A DNA stretch of 64,000 nucleotides from Eubacterium ruminantium (GTDB lineage Bacteria > Bacillota > Clostridia > Lachnospirales > Lachnospiraceae), in assembly GCA_900108205.1 (NCBI GenBank), contig FNUU01000006.1, forward strand, positions 1 to 64,000, in the 5' to 3' direction. The translations under genes and the position numbers were made by a program. Of this stretch, positions 1 to 9,356 are shown in pieces (the stretch's first letter is position 1; each line of letters opens with the position of its first letter). The notes under the pieces are model-generated. The model was not told the DNA's origin. It was given only the letters and a program-made list of their open reading frames with translations, and made no database searches.

Positions 1-2
1 TT

Positions 3-2873
3 AAGGGCGGAGTTACATACTACGTAACAAAAGACGGAAATCTTACAACAAACGAGACCACACTTACACTTCAGGATGGTTTCGTATATGATTCTGAAGC
101 TAAGACATTTACAAAGACCTTCCCAGAAGGAAAGCTTCCAATAGGAGAGTATACAGTAACAGAAACAAATACTACAATCGAAGGATATAACTTCACAGGA
201 AGTACAGTAAATGGTGATGACGGTCAGACAAAAACAGTAGATGTAACAGAAGGCAATACAACAGATGTTAATATCGTCAACAGCTATGAAGAGGGACAGA
301 AATACGGCAACCTCAGAATTCTCAAGAGCTTTGACGGAGCAAATGTAACAGACGAAGAAGCAGATGGAAAGCTGTTCTTCACAGTAACAACAGAGATTAA
401 CAATAAGACCTACTATGTAGATAAGGATGGAAATCTTGGTGAGGATGAAGTAAAGCTTACATTTGCAGATGGATTTACATATGATGCAACTGAAGAGGCG
501 TATGTATTTACCTTCCCAGAAGGAAAGCTTCCGGTAGGCGAGTATACAGTAACAGAGACAAATACTACGATCGAAGGCTATAACTTCACAGGAAGTACAG
601 TAAATGGAACAGACGGCCAGACAACAACAGTAGATGTAACAGATGGTAATACAACAGATGTTGAGATCGTTGATGAGTATGAATATAAACCTGCAAAGGC
701 TCAGTTTGCTGCAGAAAAGGTACTCAAGGATGCTGAGGGTAATGAACTCGCACTTGAAGGAAATGAATTCTTATTCAAGCTTAAGGGCTTAGAGAAGACT
801 GCATCAACAAGCCAGTCTAAGAGAAATAAGGCTGACGGATCAGTGACATTTGATGAGATTACTTATACTGAACCTGGTGTTTACAAGTATAAGATTACAG
901 AGACAAAGGGTAACAAGACCAATATTGACTACTCAACAACTGTTTACGATGTAACAGTAACAGTTGAGCAGCAGGATGGCGTAGGACTTAAGGCAACAGT
1001 TGAGTATAAGATGGGTACACTTCCGACAGGCAAGGCAATATTCATCAACATCAAGTCAACTGATGTAGAAGAAGAGAAGTTCGGAAACCTTAAGATCACA
1101 AAGAGTTTTGACGGTGCAAATGTAACCAAGGAAGAAGCTGAAGGAGCACTTACATTTGAAGTTAAAACTGTTATTGATGGAGTAACATATTATGTAGATG
1201 CAGACGGAGACCTTACAACAAGTCAGACTGTTCTTACACTTAAGGATGGTTTTGATTACGATGAGGAAACCAATACATTTACAAAGACCTTCCCAGAAGG
1301 AAAGCTTCCGGTTGGCGAGTATACAGTAACAGAGACTGATACAGAGATCGAAGGCTATGAATTCATAGGAAGTACATTTAATGGCGAAGATGGCCAGACA
1401 GTTACAGTAGATGTAACAGATGGCAACACAACAGACGTAGTTATCGTTGACAGTTATGAAGAAGAGACAATAATTGAAGATGATAAGTACGGTAACCTTA
1501 AGATCACAAAGAGCTTTGATGGAGCAAATGTAACCAAGGCAGAAGCCGAAGGAGCACTTAAGTTCCAGGTAACAACAGTGATCGATGGTGTGAAGTACTA
1601 TGTAAATAAGAGTGGAAATCTTACAACAAAGGAAACTACACTTACACTTAAGGATGGTTTCGTATATGATAAGGCTTCCAAGACATTTACAAAGACCTTC
1701 CCAGAAGGAAAGCTTCCGGTAGGAGAATATACAGTAACAGAAACAAATACTGAGATTGAAGGCTATGAGTTCACAGGAAGTACATTTAATGGTGAGGATG
1801 GCCAGACAGTAACAGTTGATGTTACAGACGGTGTTACAACAGACGTAGTTATCGTTGACAGTTATGAGAAGGAAACAATAATTGAAGACGATAAGTTTGG
1901 TAACCTTAAGATCACAAAGAGCTTCGACGGAGCAAATGTAACCAAGGCAGAAGCCGAGGGAGCACTTAAGTTCCAGGTAACAACAGTGATCGATGGTGTG
2001 AAGTACTACGTAACTAAGGACGGAAACCTTACAACTAAGGAAACTACACTTACACTTAAGGATGGTTTCGTATATGATAAGGCATCTAAGACATTTACAA
2101 AGACCTTCCCTGATGGAAAGCTTCCAATCGGAAAGTATACAGTAACAGAAACAAATGCTGAGATTGAAGGCTATGAATTCACAGGAAGTACATTTAATGG
2201 TGAAGATGCACAGGAAATCACAGTGGATGTAACAGATGGTAAAACAACCGATGTTGTGATCGTAGACAGCTACGATGAGGTAACAGAGGATACCAGTGAT
2301 ACTGAAGACACTGAGGATACTGAAGATACAGAAAATACCGAGGATTCCGAGAGTACAGGTGATTCTGAAGAAACATCTACAGAGGATTCTTCTACAGAAG
2401 ATTCAACAAGCGAAGGCGATTCAACTGAGGTAACAACAGAGACTGATGAAGAAACAGGCGATCTCGTGATTATCGTAAAAGATAAGAAGGGAAGAAGGGT
2501 TCCTGGAGCAGAGGTTGAAGTTGAAGACGAAGACGGACACACTGAAACATACGTAACAGATGATGAAGGAAAGATTGTTATCAAGGATCTTCCACCTGGA
2601 GATTATAAGATAACAATAATAGATGTTCCTGATGATTACGAAGTTGAGGATGAAGACCGTGAAGGAGTTGCAACAGTAGTTGCCGGCGAAACAGTTGAGT
2701 ATGAAGCAGAGATTATAACTGCAACGGATGATGCTACAACAGAGCAGAAGACCGGTACAGATGCAGTTAAGACTGACGATCCTACAAATACATTACCATT
2801 CATGATCGCAATGCTTATATCATGTGCAGGTATGGTATATGTATATGGACGTAAGAGAAAACTCAATAAATAA
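3..2873 (+). CDS. Repeat-containing surface adhesin / pilin-like protein with C-terminal sorting signal (5' end outside the window)
   Basis: The frame is open from the window edge and gives 956 visible residues. Repeat modules of the collagen-binding B / pilin type begin with GNLKITKSFDGANVT near visible residues 100, 359, 495 and 631, with a partial one at the start. Residues about 230-350 match the Spy0128/FctA pilin isopeptide-linkage type (YTEPGVYKYKITE). A Thr/Asp/Glu/Ser-rich linker (about 759-818) and one different Cna-B-like domain (about 819-906, ending KDLPPGDYKITI) follow. The end has the sequence AVKTDDPTN, a hydrophobic helix and the tail RKRKLNK, which resembles the VKTGD-type sorting signals of Lachnospiraceae with the usual Gly replaced by Asp; there is no LPXTG. 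Expected to be displayed on the wall and stiffened by intramolecular isopeptide bonds. Ligand unknown. No sortase gene is visible. Confidence 0.85.
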   Translation, partial: KGGVTYYVTKDGNLTTNETTLTLQDGFVYDSEAKTFTKTFPEGKLPIGEYTVTETNTTIEGYNFTGSTVNGDDGQTKTVDVTEGNTTDVNIVNSYEEGQKYGNLRILKSFDGANVTDEEADGKLFFTVTTEINNKTYYVDKDGNLGEDEVKLTFADGFTYDATEEAYVFTFPEGKLPVGEYTVTETNTTIEGYNFTGSTVNGTDGQTTTVDVTDGNTTDVEIVDEYEYKPAKAQFAAEKVLKDAEGNELALEGNEFLFKLKGLEKTASTSQSKRNKADGSVTFDEITYTEPGVYKYKITETKGNKTNIDYSTTVYDVTVTVEQQDGVGLKATVEYKMGTLPTGKAIFINIKSTDVEEEKFGNLKITKSFDGANVTKEEAEGALTFEVKTVIDGVTYYVDADGDLTTSQTVLTLKDGFDYDEETNTFTKTFPEGKLPVGEYTVTETDTEIEGYEFIGSTFNGEDGQTVTVDVTDGNTTDVVIVDSYEEETIIEDDKYGNLKITKSFDGANVTKAEAEGALKFQVTTVIDGVKYYVNKSGNLTTKETTLTLKDGFVYDKASKTFTKTFPEGKLPVGEYTVTETNTEIEGYEFTGSTFNGEDGQTVTVDVTDGVTTDVVIVDSYEKETIIEDDKFGNLKITKSFDGANVTKAEAEGALKFQVTTVIDGVKYYVTKDGNLTTKETTLTLKDGFVYDKASKTFTKTFPDGKLPIGKYTVTETNAEIEGYEFTGSTFNGEDAQEITVDVTDGKTTDVVIVDSYDEVTEDTSDTEDTEDTEDTENTEDSESTGDSEETSTEDSSTEDSTSEGDSTEVTTETDEETGDLVIIVKDKKGRRVPGAEVEVEDEDGHTETYVTDDEGKIVIKDLPPGDYKITIIDVPDDYEVEDEDREGVATVVAGETVEYEAEIITATDDATTEQKTGTDAVKTDDPTNTLPFMIAMLISCAGMVYVYGRKRKLNK
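1077..2277 (+). repeat. Three tandem ~408-bp coding repeats (adhesin modules)
   Basis: Modules starting at 1077, 1485 and 1893 are spaced by exactly 408 bp (136 residues). They are nearly identical at DNA level, mainly between the second and third, which suggests recent duplication. A related, more divergent module starts at 300, upstream of the Spy0128-like domain. Confidence 0.85.
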
Positions 2874-2899
2874 GCAGAAAATGCTTGAATAAAAAGATG

Positions 2900-2930
2900 G
2901 GGCGCTGTCAGATGGCAGCGCCCTGTTTTT
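2900..2930 (+). terminator. Rho-independent terminator of the adhesin gene
   Basis: An 8-bp GC-rich stem (GGGCGCTG at 2900-2907 with CAGCGCCC at 2916-2923) is followed by TGTTTTT. It lies 27 bp after the adhesin stop codon. Confidence 0.9.
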
Positions 2931-2964
2931 GCGCTTTTTTTAAGGGTTTTTCGTCTAAAATATA

Positions 2965-2993
2965 TTGCATATATACGCATTATGGTATATAAT
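2965..2993 (+). promoter_or_regulatory. Sigma-A-type promoter of the structured RNA
   Basis: TTGCAT (2965-2970), a 17-bp spacer and TATAAT (2988-2993) form a near-consensus promoter. Transcription would start near 3000, inside an intergenic region and before the structured RNA, not directly before a coding start. Confidence 0.8.
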
Positions 2994-2999
2994 CAAATC

Positions 3000-3245
3000 A
3001 TAAATAAAGGATTTAAACGAATCGTATGTCTGAGATGTGCGATAACTCCCGCATTTTGAACCTACATTTTTTTTGACGGGAATTCAACTATTTGTATCAT
3101 AATGACCAGCCTCCATCGAGTGGACTTCAGCGTGCTACATGAGATTACCCACCTAGCATGTGCTAGGACTCAAAAGGGGAGCCGGCATCTTGGATATAAT
3201 TAATGATTCGCTTTACAGGAAAGCAGCGAGAGCTGCTTTCTTTAG
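3000..3245 (+). ncRNA. Free-standing structured non-coding RNA, class not proven (raiA-type or 6S-type)
   Basis: The region lies between its own promoter and its own terminator and contains no plausible ORF. A long imperfect closing stem pairs CGAATC (3018-3023) with GATTCG (3205-3210), and CTGAGATGT (3030-3038) with GCATCTTGG (3185-3193). Inside are a stem TCCCG/CGGGA (3047-3051 with 3077-3081) with a U-rich loop and a hairpin CCTAGC-ATGT-GCTAGG (3152-3167). The unpaired stretches around GAGTGGACTTCAGCG and CTCAAAAGGGG look like conserved RNA. A branched shape of about 240 nt fits the raiA class better than the single rod of 6S RNA, but I cannot run a covariance search. Function unknown here. 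Confidence 0.65.
3219..3245 (+). terminator. Terminator of the structured RNA
   Basis: A perfect 9-bp stem, GAAAGCAGC (3219-3227) with GCTGCTTTC (3232-3240), has a GAGA tetraloop and is followed by TTTAGTG. The T run is short, so some read-through into the downstream SpoIID-like gene is possible. Confidence 0.75.
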
Positions 3246-3265
3246 TGTAACGGAGAATTTGTTTT

Positions 3266-5965
3266 ATGAGTAAGATCAGTAGTCTATTTAAAGGTATTAT
3301 AAATAAGATCAGAGAACATAAGGTTGCTGCCGGCTGTATAACAGCTGCGGTCGTTGCTCTGATAGTCCTGATTGCAGTATTCGCAAATAAAAAAATCAAA
3401 GATAAGAAGAAAAGTGAAGATGGTGAGCTGTTTTATTCTTTTTCTGATGTTCAAAAGGATGTAGGCTATCTGGCTAAAGATGATGCCCAGTTAGAAAGGC
3501 TTAATCGACTTATTGATCCTCTGAAGAAGAGTAATTATATTGACAGGGAGTATGTGGAATCAGTTTCTGATATACTGGGCTTAGGAAAAGAGGAGTATAG
3601 GGAAGTTCTGAAGGGATATTCGAAGAAGGACAGCATTCCTCGAAGAGTATTTGATAAATATTACAGTACAATTGTCAGAAATGAAAAGATTGAAGGCATC
3701 AGTGAGGAAGATATATATGTAAGAACCGCTGTTCATGATTCAAGCATCAATGATATCGCAACCACAGGCGATGCAGAGCCGACTGTTATATATATCACAA
3801 AAGAGATAAATGACGGTATTATTACTTATGAAACGGATAATATAAAGCTTCCGGAGTACTGTATTGGCAAGATCATACGAGTTTATAAGAAAAATGATAT
3901 GATATACAAGTATATAGGACTTTCTAAGAAAAGCCATACTGTAGCAAATGTACTGATGGTTGAGAAGAATGATGATAAAGTATCATTTTTTATGAATAAT
4001 GAAATTACAGAGATGAAGCTCAGTGTGCCAAGTGATACTTCTGAATATGTAGTTGACATAACATTTACAAATGATGGCATAACAGAGATTAAGCGTTCAG
4101 GAAATGAGCTTTCCGGCAGAGTAACTTCCGTATTCACCAACAGACTCAAACTGAATGAAAAAGGCGTATATGAGTTTGATAAGGACTTTAAGGTATATAA
4201 CATTTCCGGAGCAGCTCCTCGCGAAGAAAAAACCTCACAGTTTCTGGTTGGATATAAGGATTTAAAACTTTATGTAAACGAAAATGTTGTTAAGGCTGTT
4301 GTAATCACCAATCCTGCTCTTGATTCTGAAGAGATCAAGGTACTGATCAATAACACTGACTATAGTGATTTTAAATTGGACAGTGCCACATTTACCGGAA
4401 CCGGTGAATTCATGTATGCGACATCGAGCGGAAACTATACAAATATCAAGAAAATGGGTTCCGGAGAGCAGCTTTTCCTGGAGCCGGGTTCCTTCGGTAT
4501 GCATGAGACTGTACGAATCTGGTGCGATGATTCGGAAGAGAGACTGCAGATAGTAAGTATTGAAAGAAATGGACAGCACCCTTGCTACAGAGGAAGCTTT
4601 GACGTAGTTATGATGGGAAACTTCCTGTATATTGTGAATAAGCTTTCAATAGAAGAATATCTGTATGCAGTTGTATCCAGCGAAATCCCTGATAATTATG
4701 GTGATGAAGCCTACAAGGCTTTTGCTGTGGTTGCCAGAGGTTACGCCTGCAAAATGATGGATGAGAAGAAATACACTTCTTACGGAGCCGACATTGACGA
4801 TAGTAATAATAATCTTTTGTATAATTATTATCCTGAAAGTGATAAGAGTATAGAAATGGTTGATGAGACTTATGGAATGGTTCCGTCAAATAATAATCAG
4901 ATCATAATGCCTTATCATTTCCTGACTTCAGCCGGTGTCACCTGCTCAAATTCGGATATATATAATGAGGAACCGCTTCCTTATTATTCGGCAAACTATG
5001 AGACTATTAACAGGGAGAAACCGCTTTTATCTTCGGAGTCTGCATTTAAGAAATTCATCGACGACGGATGCAATTATGATATATTTGAGATAGATGAGCC
5101 ATATTACAGATGGTCCGTTAATTATACGGATAAAGAAATGAATGAAGCTGTCTCAGGGGTTCTCGAGGACAGAATCAGTAATACGATTGATTCTATATAT
5201 GTGAAAGACGAGAAGGGTGAATTTGTTCTTGTAACCAAGGCTGATCTTGAAAGTCGTGACGACAAATCATCTGACAGCAAAACTGACAGCAGTACCGACA
5301 GTAAAACCGACGGAAAAACTGACAGCAGTACTGACAGCAAAACCGACGATAAAACTGACAGCAAAACCGACAGTAAAACTGACAGTAAAACCGACGGAAA
5401 AACTGACAGCAGTACCGACAGTAAAACCGACGACAAAACGGACAGTAAAACAGATGACAAAACAGACGGCAATACAGACAGCAAAACAGATGACAAGACT
5501 GATGATAATCCTGACGGTAAGACCGATAATAATTCGGAAACCCAAGAAAGCAAAAAGCTTACCATCGGAGATATTACATCAATAGCAGTCACAAAGAGAA
5601 GTAATGCCGGAGTTGTGCTGGAATTGATCATTACAGGCAGCGAAAATACCTTTAAGATCACAGGTCAGACCAACATCAGATATATCTTTAATCCTGCCGG
5701 ACAGACCATAGTTAAAAATGATGGCAGTGAGGTGACAGGTTATTCACTTCTGCCAAGTCCGATATATTATGTTGAGAAAACTGACGATGGTTTCGTTATA
5801 AAGGGCGGCGGATTCGGAAACTGCCTTGGACTCAGCCTGAGCGGTTCACAGATACTTGATGATATGGGCTATGATTATAAAGAGATAATTCATCACTATT
5901 ATAACAATGTGCTTATAAGAAATATGTTTGGACTTTACGATAAGGACAGTGTAAAGGAAGAGTAG
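3266..5965 (+). CDS. Membrane-anchored SpoIID/LytB-domain protein
   Basis: 899 residues. A basic N terminus and one transmembrane segment (about 20-40) suggest an anchor with the rest outside the cell. Residues about 442-500 carry the SpoIID core (EEYLYAVVSSEIP, then ARGYA). SpoIID enzymes are lytic transglycosylases acting on denuded peptidoglycan; the glutamate of SSEIP, near residue 473, corresponds to their catalytic acid. The usual C-terminal GHGVGMSQ motif is altered to GNCLGLSLSG (about 849-858), although the following HHYYNNV is kept, so full activity is uncertain. Between the two halves sits a hydrophilic insert of Asp-Ser-Lys-Thr repeats (about 665-760). At 899 residues it is more than twice the usual SpoIID length. 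There is no sporulation gene next to it; a wall-remodelling role is inferred. Confidence 0.75.
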   Translation: MSKISSLFKGIINKIREHKVAAGCITAAVVALIVLIAVFANKKIKDKKKSEDGELFYSFSDVQKDVGYLAKDDAQLERLNRLIDPLKKSNYIDREYVESVSDILGLGKEEYREVLKGYSKKDSIPRRVFDKYYSTIVRNEKIEGISEEDIYVRTAVHDSSINDIATTGDAEPTVIYITKEINDGIITYETDNIKLPEYCIGKIIRVYKKNDMIYKYIGLSKKSHTVANVLMVEKNDDKVSFFMNNEITEMKLSVPSDTSEYVVDITFTNDGITEIKRSGNELSGRVTSVFTNRLKLNEKGVYEFDKDFKVYNISGAAPREEKTSQFLVGYKDLKLYVNENVVKAVVITNPALDSEEIKVLINNTDYSDFKLDSATFTGTGEFMYATSSGNYTNIKKMGSGEQLFLEPGSFGMHETVRIWCDDSEERLQIVSIERNGQHPCYRGSFDVVMMGNFLYIVNKLSIEEYLYAVVSSEIPDNYGDEAYKAFAVVARGYACKMMDEKKYTSYGADIDDSNNNLLYNYYPESDKSIEMVDETYGMVPSNNNQIIMPYHFLTSAGVTCSNSDIYNEEPLPYYSANYETINREKPLLSSESAFKKFIDDGCNYDIFEIDEPYYRWSVNYTDKEMNEAVSGVLEDRISNTIDSIYVKDEKGEFVLVTKADLESRDDKSSDSKTDSSTDSKTDGKTDSSTDSKTDDKTDSKTDSKTDSKTDGKTDSSTDSKTDDKTDSKTDDKTDGNTDSKTDDKTDDNPDGKTDNNSETQESKKLTIGDITSIAVTKRSNAGVVLELIITGSENTFKITGQTNIRYIFNPAGQTIVKNDGSEVTGYSLLPSPIYYVEKTDDGFVIKGGGFGNCLGLSLSGSQILDDMGYDYKEIIHHYYNNVLIRNMFGLYDKDSVKEE
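5265..5535 (+). repeat. In-frame 12-bp minisatellite coding for Asp-(Ser/Gly/Asp)-Lys-Thr
   Basis: Degenerate copies of GACAGCAAAACC run for about 270 bp inside the SpoIID-like gene. The period is a multiple of three, so slippage would change linker length without a frameshift. Confidence 0.85.
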
Positions 5966-6011
5966 ATGAGTAAATATATCAATTATCTTGCAGATAATGA
6001 TATTGTAAAGA

Positions 6012-6058
6012 TGTATTGATGGATGCTATGTATTGATGGATGCGATGTGTTGATATAT
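6012..6058 (+). repeat. Short direct repeats before the BrkB-like gene
   Basis: Three degenerate copies of GTATTGATGGATGCTAT lie in the gap between the SpoIID-like and BrkB-like genes, just upstream of the ribosome site. Function unknown; replication slippage is a sufficient explanation. Confidence 0.5.
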
Positions 6059-6087
6059 GAGATATATGCAGAGCGGAGGGGGAACTC

Positions 6088-7191
6088 GTGTTAAAAAGAG
6101 TGATCAGCACCGGAAAGGAATTTGGAGACAGTATTGCGAAGGATCATATGGGGGCATTTGCAGCTCAATCGGCCTTCTTTATTCTGTTGTCTCTTTTTCC
6201 GTTGATCAATATAATCCTTGCTCTTATAAGATACCTGCCAATGACAGAGAAAGATTTTGTGGACTTTATCACTAATCTTATGCCGGATGGCGGAAATAAT
6301 ATTATTGTCGGAATCGTTGGAGAGATATACAGCAATAGCGCGGGAACTTTAACCATAGTATCTCTGATCATCGGTCTTTGGTCAGCAGCCAAGGGCATAA
6401 TGGCCATCAGAAATGGTTTAAATGAAGTATATAAAGCAAAGCCGAAGGTGAATTTTATCATTCAGCGGCTTATAAGCAGCTTTTATACGCTGATAATTGT
6501 AATAGCGATAATAGCAATATCATTTATATCAGTGTTCGGAGAGCAGATTGTGAAAATCATAAAGAAACATTTTCCGGCGGCCGGAAAGGTAGCAGGACTT
6601 CTGCTGGATCTTAAGGGCGTGATGATCATCGGCGTTATGTTTCTTGTATTTACAATAATGTTCAAGGTCCTGCCAAACAGAAAAGTTAAATTTAAAAATC
6701 AGATCGGAGGAGCGATGTTTGCTTCCCTCTGGTGGATGCTTATGTCAAAGCTTTTCGCATGGTATATTAGTTCTTATGCAACAAAAAACTTTACGTACGG
6801 AAGTTTGACAATGGTAATACTTCTTATGTTCTTCCTGTATTTCGGTGTCATGGCCATACTTATAGGAGGTCAGATAAATGTCTTCTTAGAACGTACCGAC
6901 CTGCTGAGAACCATTTTTAAAAATGATGGAACGAGGCCACTTTTACTGGTGATTGATGATGATATAACCAATAAAAACAGTGTAGCTTACAAGGATCCGG
7001 CCAGGATAAAGAATAAAGGCAGAAAGAAAAATCAGGAAAAAACAGATACAAAATTAAATACAAAAACAAATGATAAAACAGATAAAAATATAAATGAAAA
7101 AACCAATGAAACAACCACAGAAGAAGCATCTGTAGTAAAAACAGAAGATGCTGATATAGATAACAGCATTGTTCCGGAAGATTCACTGTAG
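6088..7191 (+). CDS. YihY/BrkB-family inner membrane protein
   Basis: 367 residues from a GTG start at 6088, chosen because a strong GGAGGGGG lies 5 bases upstream; no ATG start fits. Six or so hydrophobic segments occupy residues 25-275, with the family pattern AAQSAFFILLSLFPL near 29-43 and GLWSAAKG near 92-99. The C-terminal 80 residues are hydrophilic and rich in Lys, Asn and Thr, probably cytoplasmic. The family was once called RNase BN, but that activity belongs to a different protein; the real function is unknown, and transport or a link to envelope stress has been proposed. It follows the SpoIID-like gene by 122 bp on the same strand and may be co-transcribed. Confidence 0.85.
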   Translation: MLKRVISTGKEFGDSIAKDHMGAFAAQSAFFILLSLFPLINIILALIRYLPMTEKDFVDFITNLMPDGGNNIIVGIVGEIYSNSAGTLTIVSLIIGLWSAAKGIMAIRNGLNEVYKAKPKVNFIIQRLISSFYTLIIVIAIIAISFISVFGEQIVKIIKKHFPAAGKVAGLLLDLKGVMIIGVMFLVFTIMFKVLPNRKVKFKNQIGGAMFASLWWMLMSKLFAWYISSYATKNFTYGSLTMVILLMFFLYFGVMAILIGGQINVFLERTDLLRTIFKNDGTRPLLLVIDDDITNKNSVAYKDPARIKNKGRKKNQEKTDTKLNTKTNDKTDKNINEKTNETTTEEASVVKTEDADIDNSIVPEDSL

Positions 7192-7219
7192 TTGAAATAC
7201 ACTTAGCGATAATAAAGAA

Positions 7220-7292
7220 AAAAACAGCGTGGCAGTCATTGATATATGTCCGGAATTCTGGGTACATATCATATAACTGCCACGCTGTTTTT
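7220..7292. terminator. Bidirectional terminator between the BrkB-like gene and gltX
   Basis: AAAAACAGCGTGGCAGT (7220-7236) is the exact reverse complement of 7276-7292, and the interior can extend the pairing (ATATGT with ACATAT). The A run on one side and the T run on the other let it serve both convergent genes. Confidence 0.9.
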
Positions 7293-7421
7293 ACTTTTAT
7301 ATTATAACTCAGCTGACTTAAACTACAGTTAATATTAATGTGAATGAACCAGGTTAAAGCATAGTTAACATAAATACTAATTAACCAAATTCAGTAAGAC
7401 TGCAGTTAACAGGAGAATTAA

Positions 7422-8870
7422 TTAACTCAGCTTCTCTATAGCTGCATCGATCCTCTTTATGGTTTCTTCTTTTCCGATGATAGACATAAGTTCTGTTGCA
7501 CCACCCGGAGTTGCTGCTTTACCGGAAACGGCTGTACGGAGCGGCCACATTACGAAGCCTGTCTTATATTCATGCTCTGCGGCAAAGTTCTTCAGAAGTT
7601 CAAACAGGCTGTCGTTGTCGAACTTTTCAGCTTCGGCAAGTACAGGCTTAACTTCGGTAAGAAGCTTTAAGGAAGAAGCTGGATCTGTCTTCATTTTCTT
7701 ATGTGTATACATATCTATGTCGTATTCAGGAACCTCTGCGAAGAAATCAATCTGATCCTTTATATCCAGGAAGGTTTCAATACGTGTCTGGATAAGACCT
7801 GCAATCTTCTTCTTATCAAGAGGAGCCTTGATGACTTCGTCAATATATGGCAGTGCCATTTCATAGAATTTATCAGGATCAAGGGCCTTGATATATTCTC
7901 CGTTCATCCATCTGAGCTTGACCATATCAAGAACAGCAGGAGACTTGGATATATTTTTGTAATCAAATGCTTTAACAAGTTCCTCGAGGCTGAAGATTTC
8001 TCTGTTATCCTCAGGTGACCAGCCGAGAAGTGCTACAAAGTTAACGATCGTCTCAGCGAGGAAGCCCTGCTCAAGGAGATCCTCAAATGAAGAATGACCG
8101 CTTCTCTTACTAAGCTTCTGATGTGTTTCATCTGTAATGAGAGGGCAGTGGATGTATACCGGAACCTCCCAGCCGAAGGCTTCATATAGTCTGTTATACT
8201 TCGGAGCTGATGAGAGGTATTCATTTCCTCTTACAACATGAGTGATACCCATAAGATGGTCGTCAACTACATTTGCAAAATTGTATGTAGGGAAACCGTC
8301 TGACTTAATGAGTACCATGTCATCCAGCTCTTCATTTGGAACTGTAATATCTCCGTAAAGCTCATCATGGAAGGTGGTTTCGCCTTCTGTAGGATTGTTC
8401 TGTCTGATAACATATGGCTTTCCGGCAGCCAGGTTTGCTTCTATCTCTTCCTTGCTGAGGTGGAGACAGTGCTTGTCATAACGTGTAACTTCCTTGCCGG
8501 CAATGGTTGTTTTTAAGCCTGCAAGACGCTCTTCATCGCAGAAGCAGTAATATGCTTCACCTTTTTCAATAAGCTTCTTGGCATACTCAAGATATATTCC
8601 GGAAGCCTGTCTTTCGGACTGAACATATGGTCCGACGCCTTTATCCTTATCAGGACCTTCGTCCCATATAAGACCGGTTTTCTTAAGTGTATTATTTATA
8701 ATATCAACAGCGCCTTCCATCTCTCTCTGCTGATCGGTATCTTCAATTCTGAGAATATAGTCACCGCCTTCATGCTTTGCGATAAGATAAGCATAAAGTG
8801 CTGTTCTGAGATTTCCTACATGCATCCTTCCTGTCGGACTTGGTGCAAAACGTGTTCTTACTTTGCTCAT
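7422..8870 (-). CDS. gltX: Glutamate--tRNA ligase
   Basis: 482 residues, the usual length for bacterial GluRS. It charges tRNA with glutamate in the cytoplasm. The class I signature is [13 protein letters not shown] (residues 8-20, HIGH-like motif), and the second ATP site is KLSKR near residue 250. The catalytic domain is followed by the all-helical anticodon-binding half. The start at 8870 is preceded by GAGGTAG on the minus strand. The gene stands alone, convergent with the BrkB-like gene, and has its own promoter at 8911-8939. In this group GluRS often also charges tRNA-Gln for amidation by GatCAB; that cannot be decided from the sequence. Confidence 0.97.
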   Translation of the reverse strand: MSKVRTRFAPSPTGRMHVGNLRTALYAYLIAKHEGGDYILRIEDTDQQREMEGAVDIINNTLKKTGLIWDEGPDKDKGVGPYVQSERQASGIYLEYAKKLIEKGEAYYCFCDEERLAGLKTTIAGKEVTRYDKHCLHLSKEEIEANLAAGKPYVIRQNNPTEGETTFHDELYGDITVPNEELDDMVLIKSDGFPTYNFANVVDDHLMGITHVVRGNEYLSSAPKYNRLYEAFGWEVPVYIHCPLITDETHQKLSKRSGHSSFEDLLEQGFLAETIVNFVALLGWSPEDNREIFSLEELVKAFDYKNISKSPAVLDMVKLRWMNGEYIKALDPDKFYEMALPYIDEVIKAPLDKKKIAGLIQTRIETFLDIKDQIDFFAEVPEYDIDMYTHKKMKTDPASSLKLLTEVKPVLAEAEKFDNDSLFELLKNFAAEHEYKTGFVMWPLRTAVSGKAATPGGATELMSIIGKEETIKRIDAAIEKLS

Positions 8871-8910
8871 TTTTATACTACCTCACTTATAAGATTAAAT
8901 AACTTTCATC

Positions 8911-8939
8911 ATTATAGCAGAAAAAAACCTAAGTGTTAA
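8911..8939 (-). promoter_or_regulatory. Promoter of gltX
   Basis: On the minus strand TTAACA (8934-8939), a 17-bp spacer and TATAAT (8911-8916) lie about 40 bp upstream of the gltX start. Confidence 0.7.
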
Positions 8940-9310
8940 TAGAAACTTTAACAAGATAGATTGCTATAAAATCATACCTGCATTCGTTAACGTGAAAATA
9001 TAGACACAATAGTTTGCATAAAACACAATCGTGATGGTATTAGTAGTAAAATATTAAATATAAATGCAGAGTTTACATAATATATAACTGCAATTGCTTA
9101 AGCAAAAAATAAACACGATTGTTTACATAAAATAATAATCGCAACTGCTTAAAGAGTGATTTTTATAAGAGCGTCATCCGCAATGAGTATATTTTGGTTA
9201 TTTCTTATATAAAATATGAAGATTTAAGTAATTAATTGTGAAATATTAATGATTAATATTGAATAATTAAGTTTTCATGTTACTATTTAAGAGATAGATA
9301 ATTAAGGAAT
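8940..9310. other. A/T-rich gap with degenerate repeats
   Basis: No gene is seen. The stretch holds loosely repeated phrases such as TTGCATAAAACACAATCG, GTTTACATAA (9071 and 9132) and TGCTTAA. These resemble weak, decayed versions of the 34-bp units at 40066-40363. Confidence 0.4.
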
Positions 9311-9335
9311 ATGAGATGCGGTTTTTGCTTCTCAT
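9311..9335 (+). repeat. Solo hairpin of the 117-bp repeat family
   Basis: ATGAGATGCGGTTTTTGCTT followed by CTCAT is the same as the middle hairpin of the units at 48664-48956. It lies 22 bp upstream of the HAD gene start, within its 5' leader. Confidence 0.75.
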
Positions 9336-9356
9336 AACATAAATATGAGGGAAAAT

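Noticed and set aside
5122-5661. Antisense and +1 frame ORFs over the Asp-Ser-Lys-Thr region
   Set aside because: They are open only because the 12-bp repeat lacks stops in several frames; the SpoIID-like frame explains the region.
6057-6275. 72-residue ORF overlapping the start of the BrkB-like gene
   Set aside because: It overlaps a well-supported GTG-started gene with strong family similarity.
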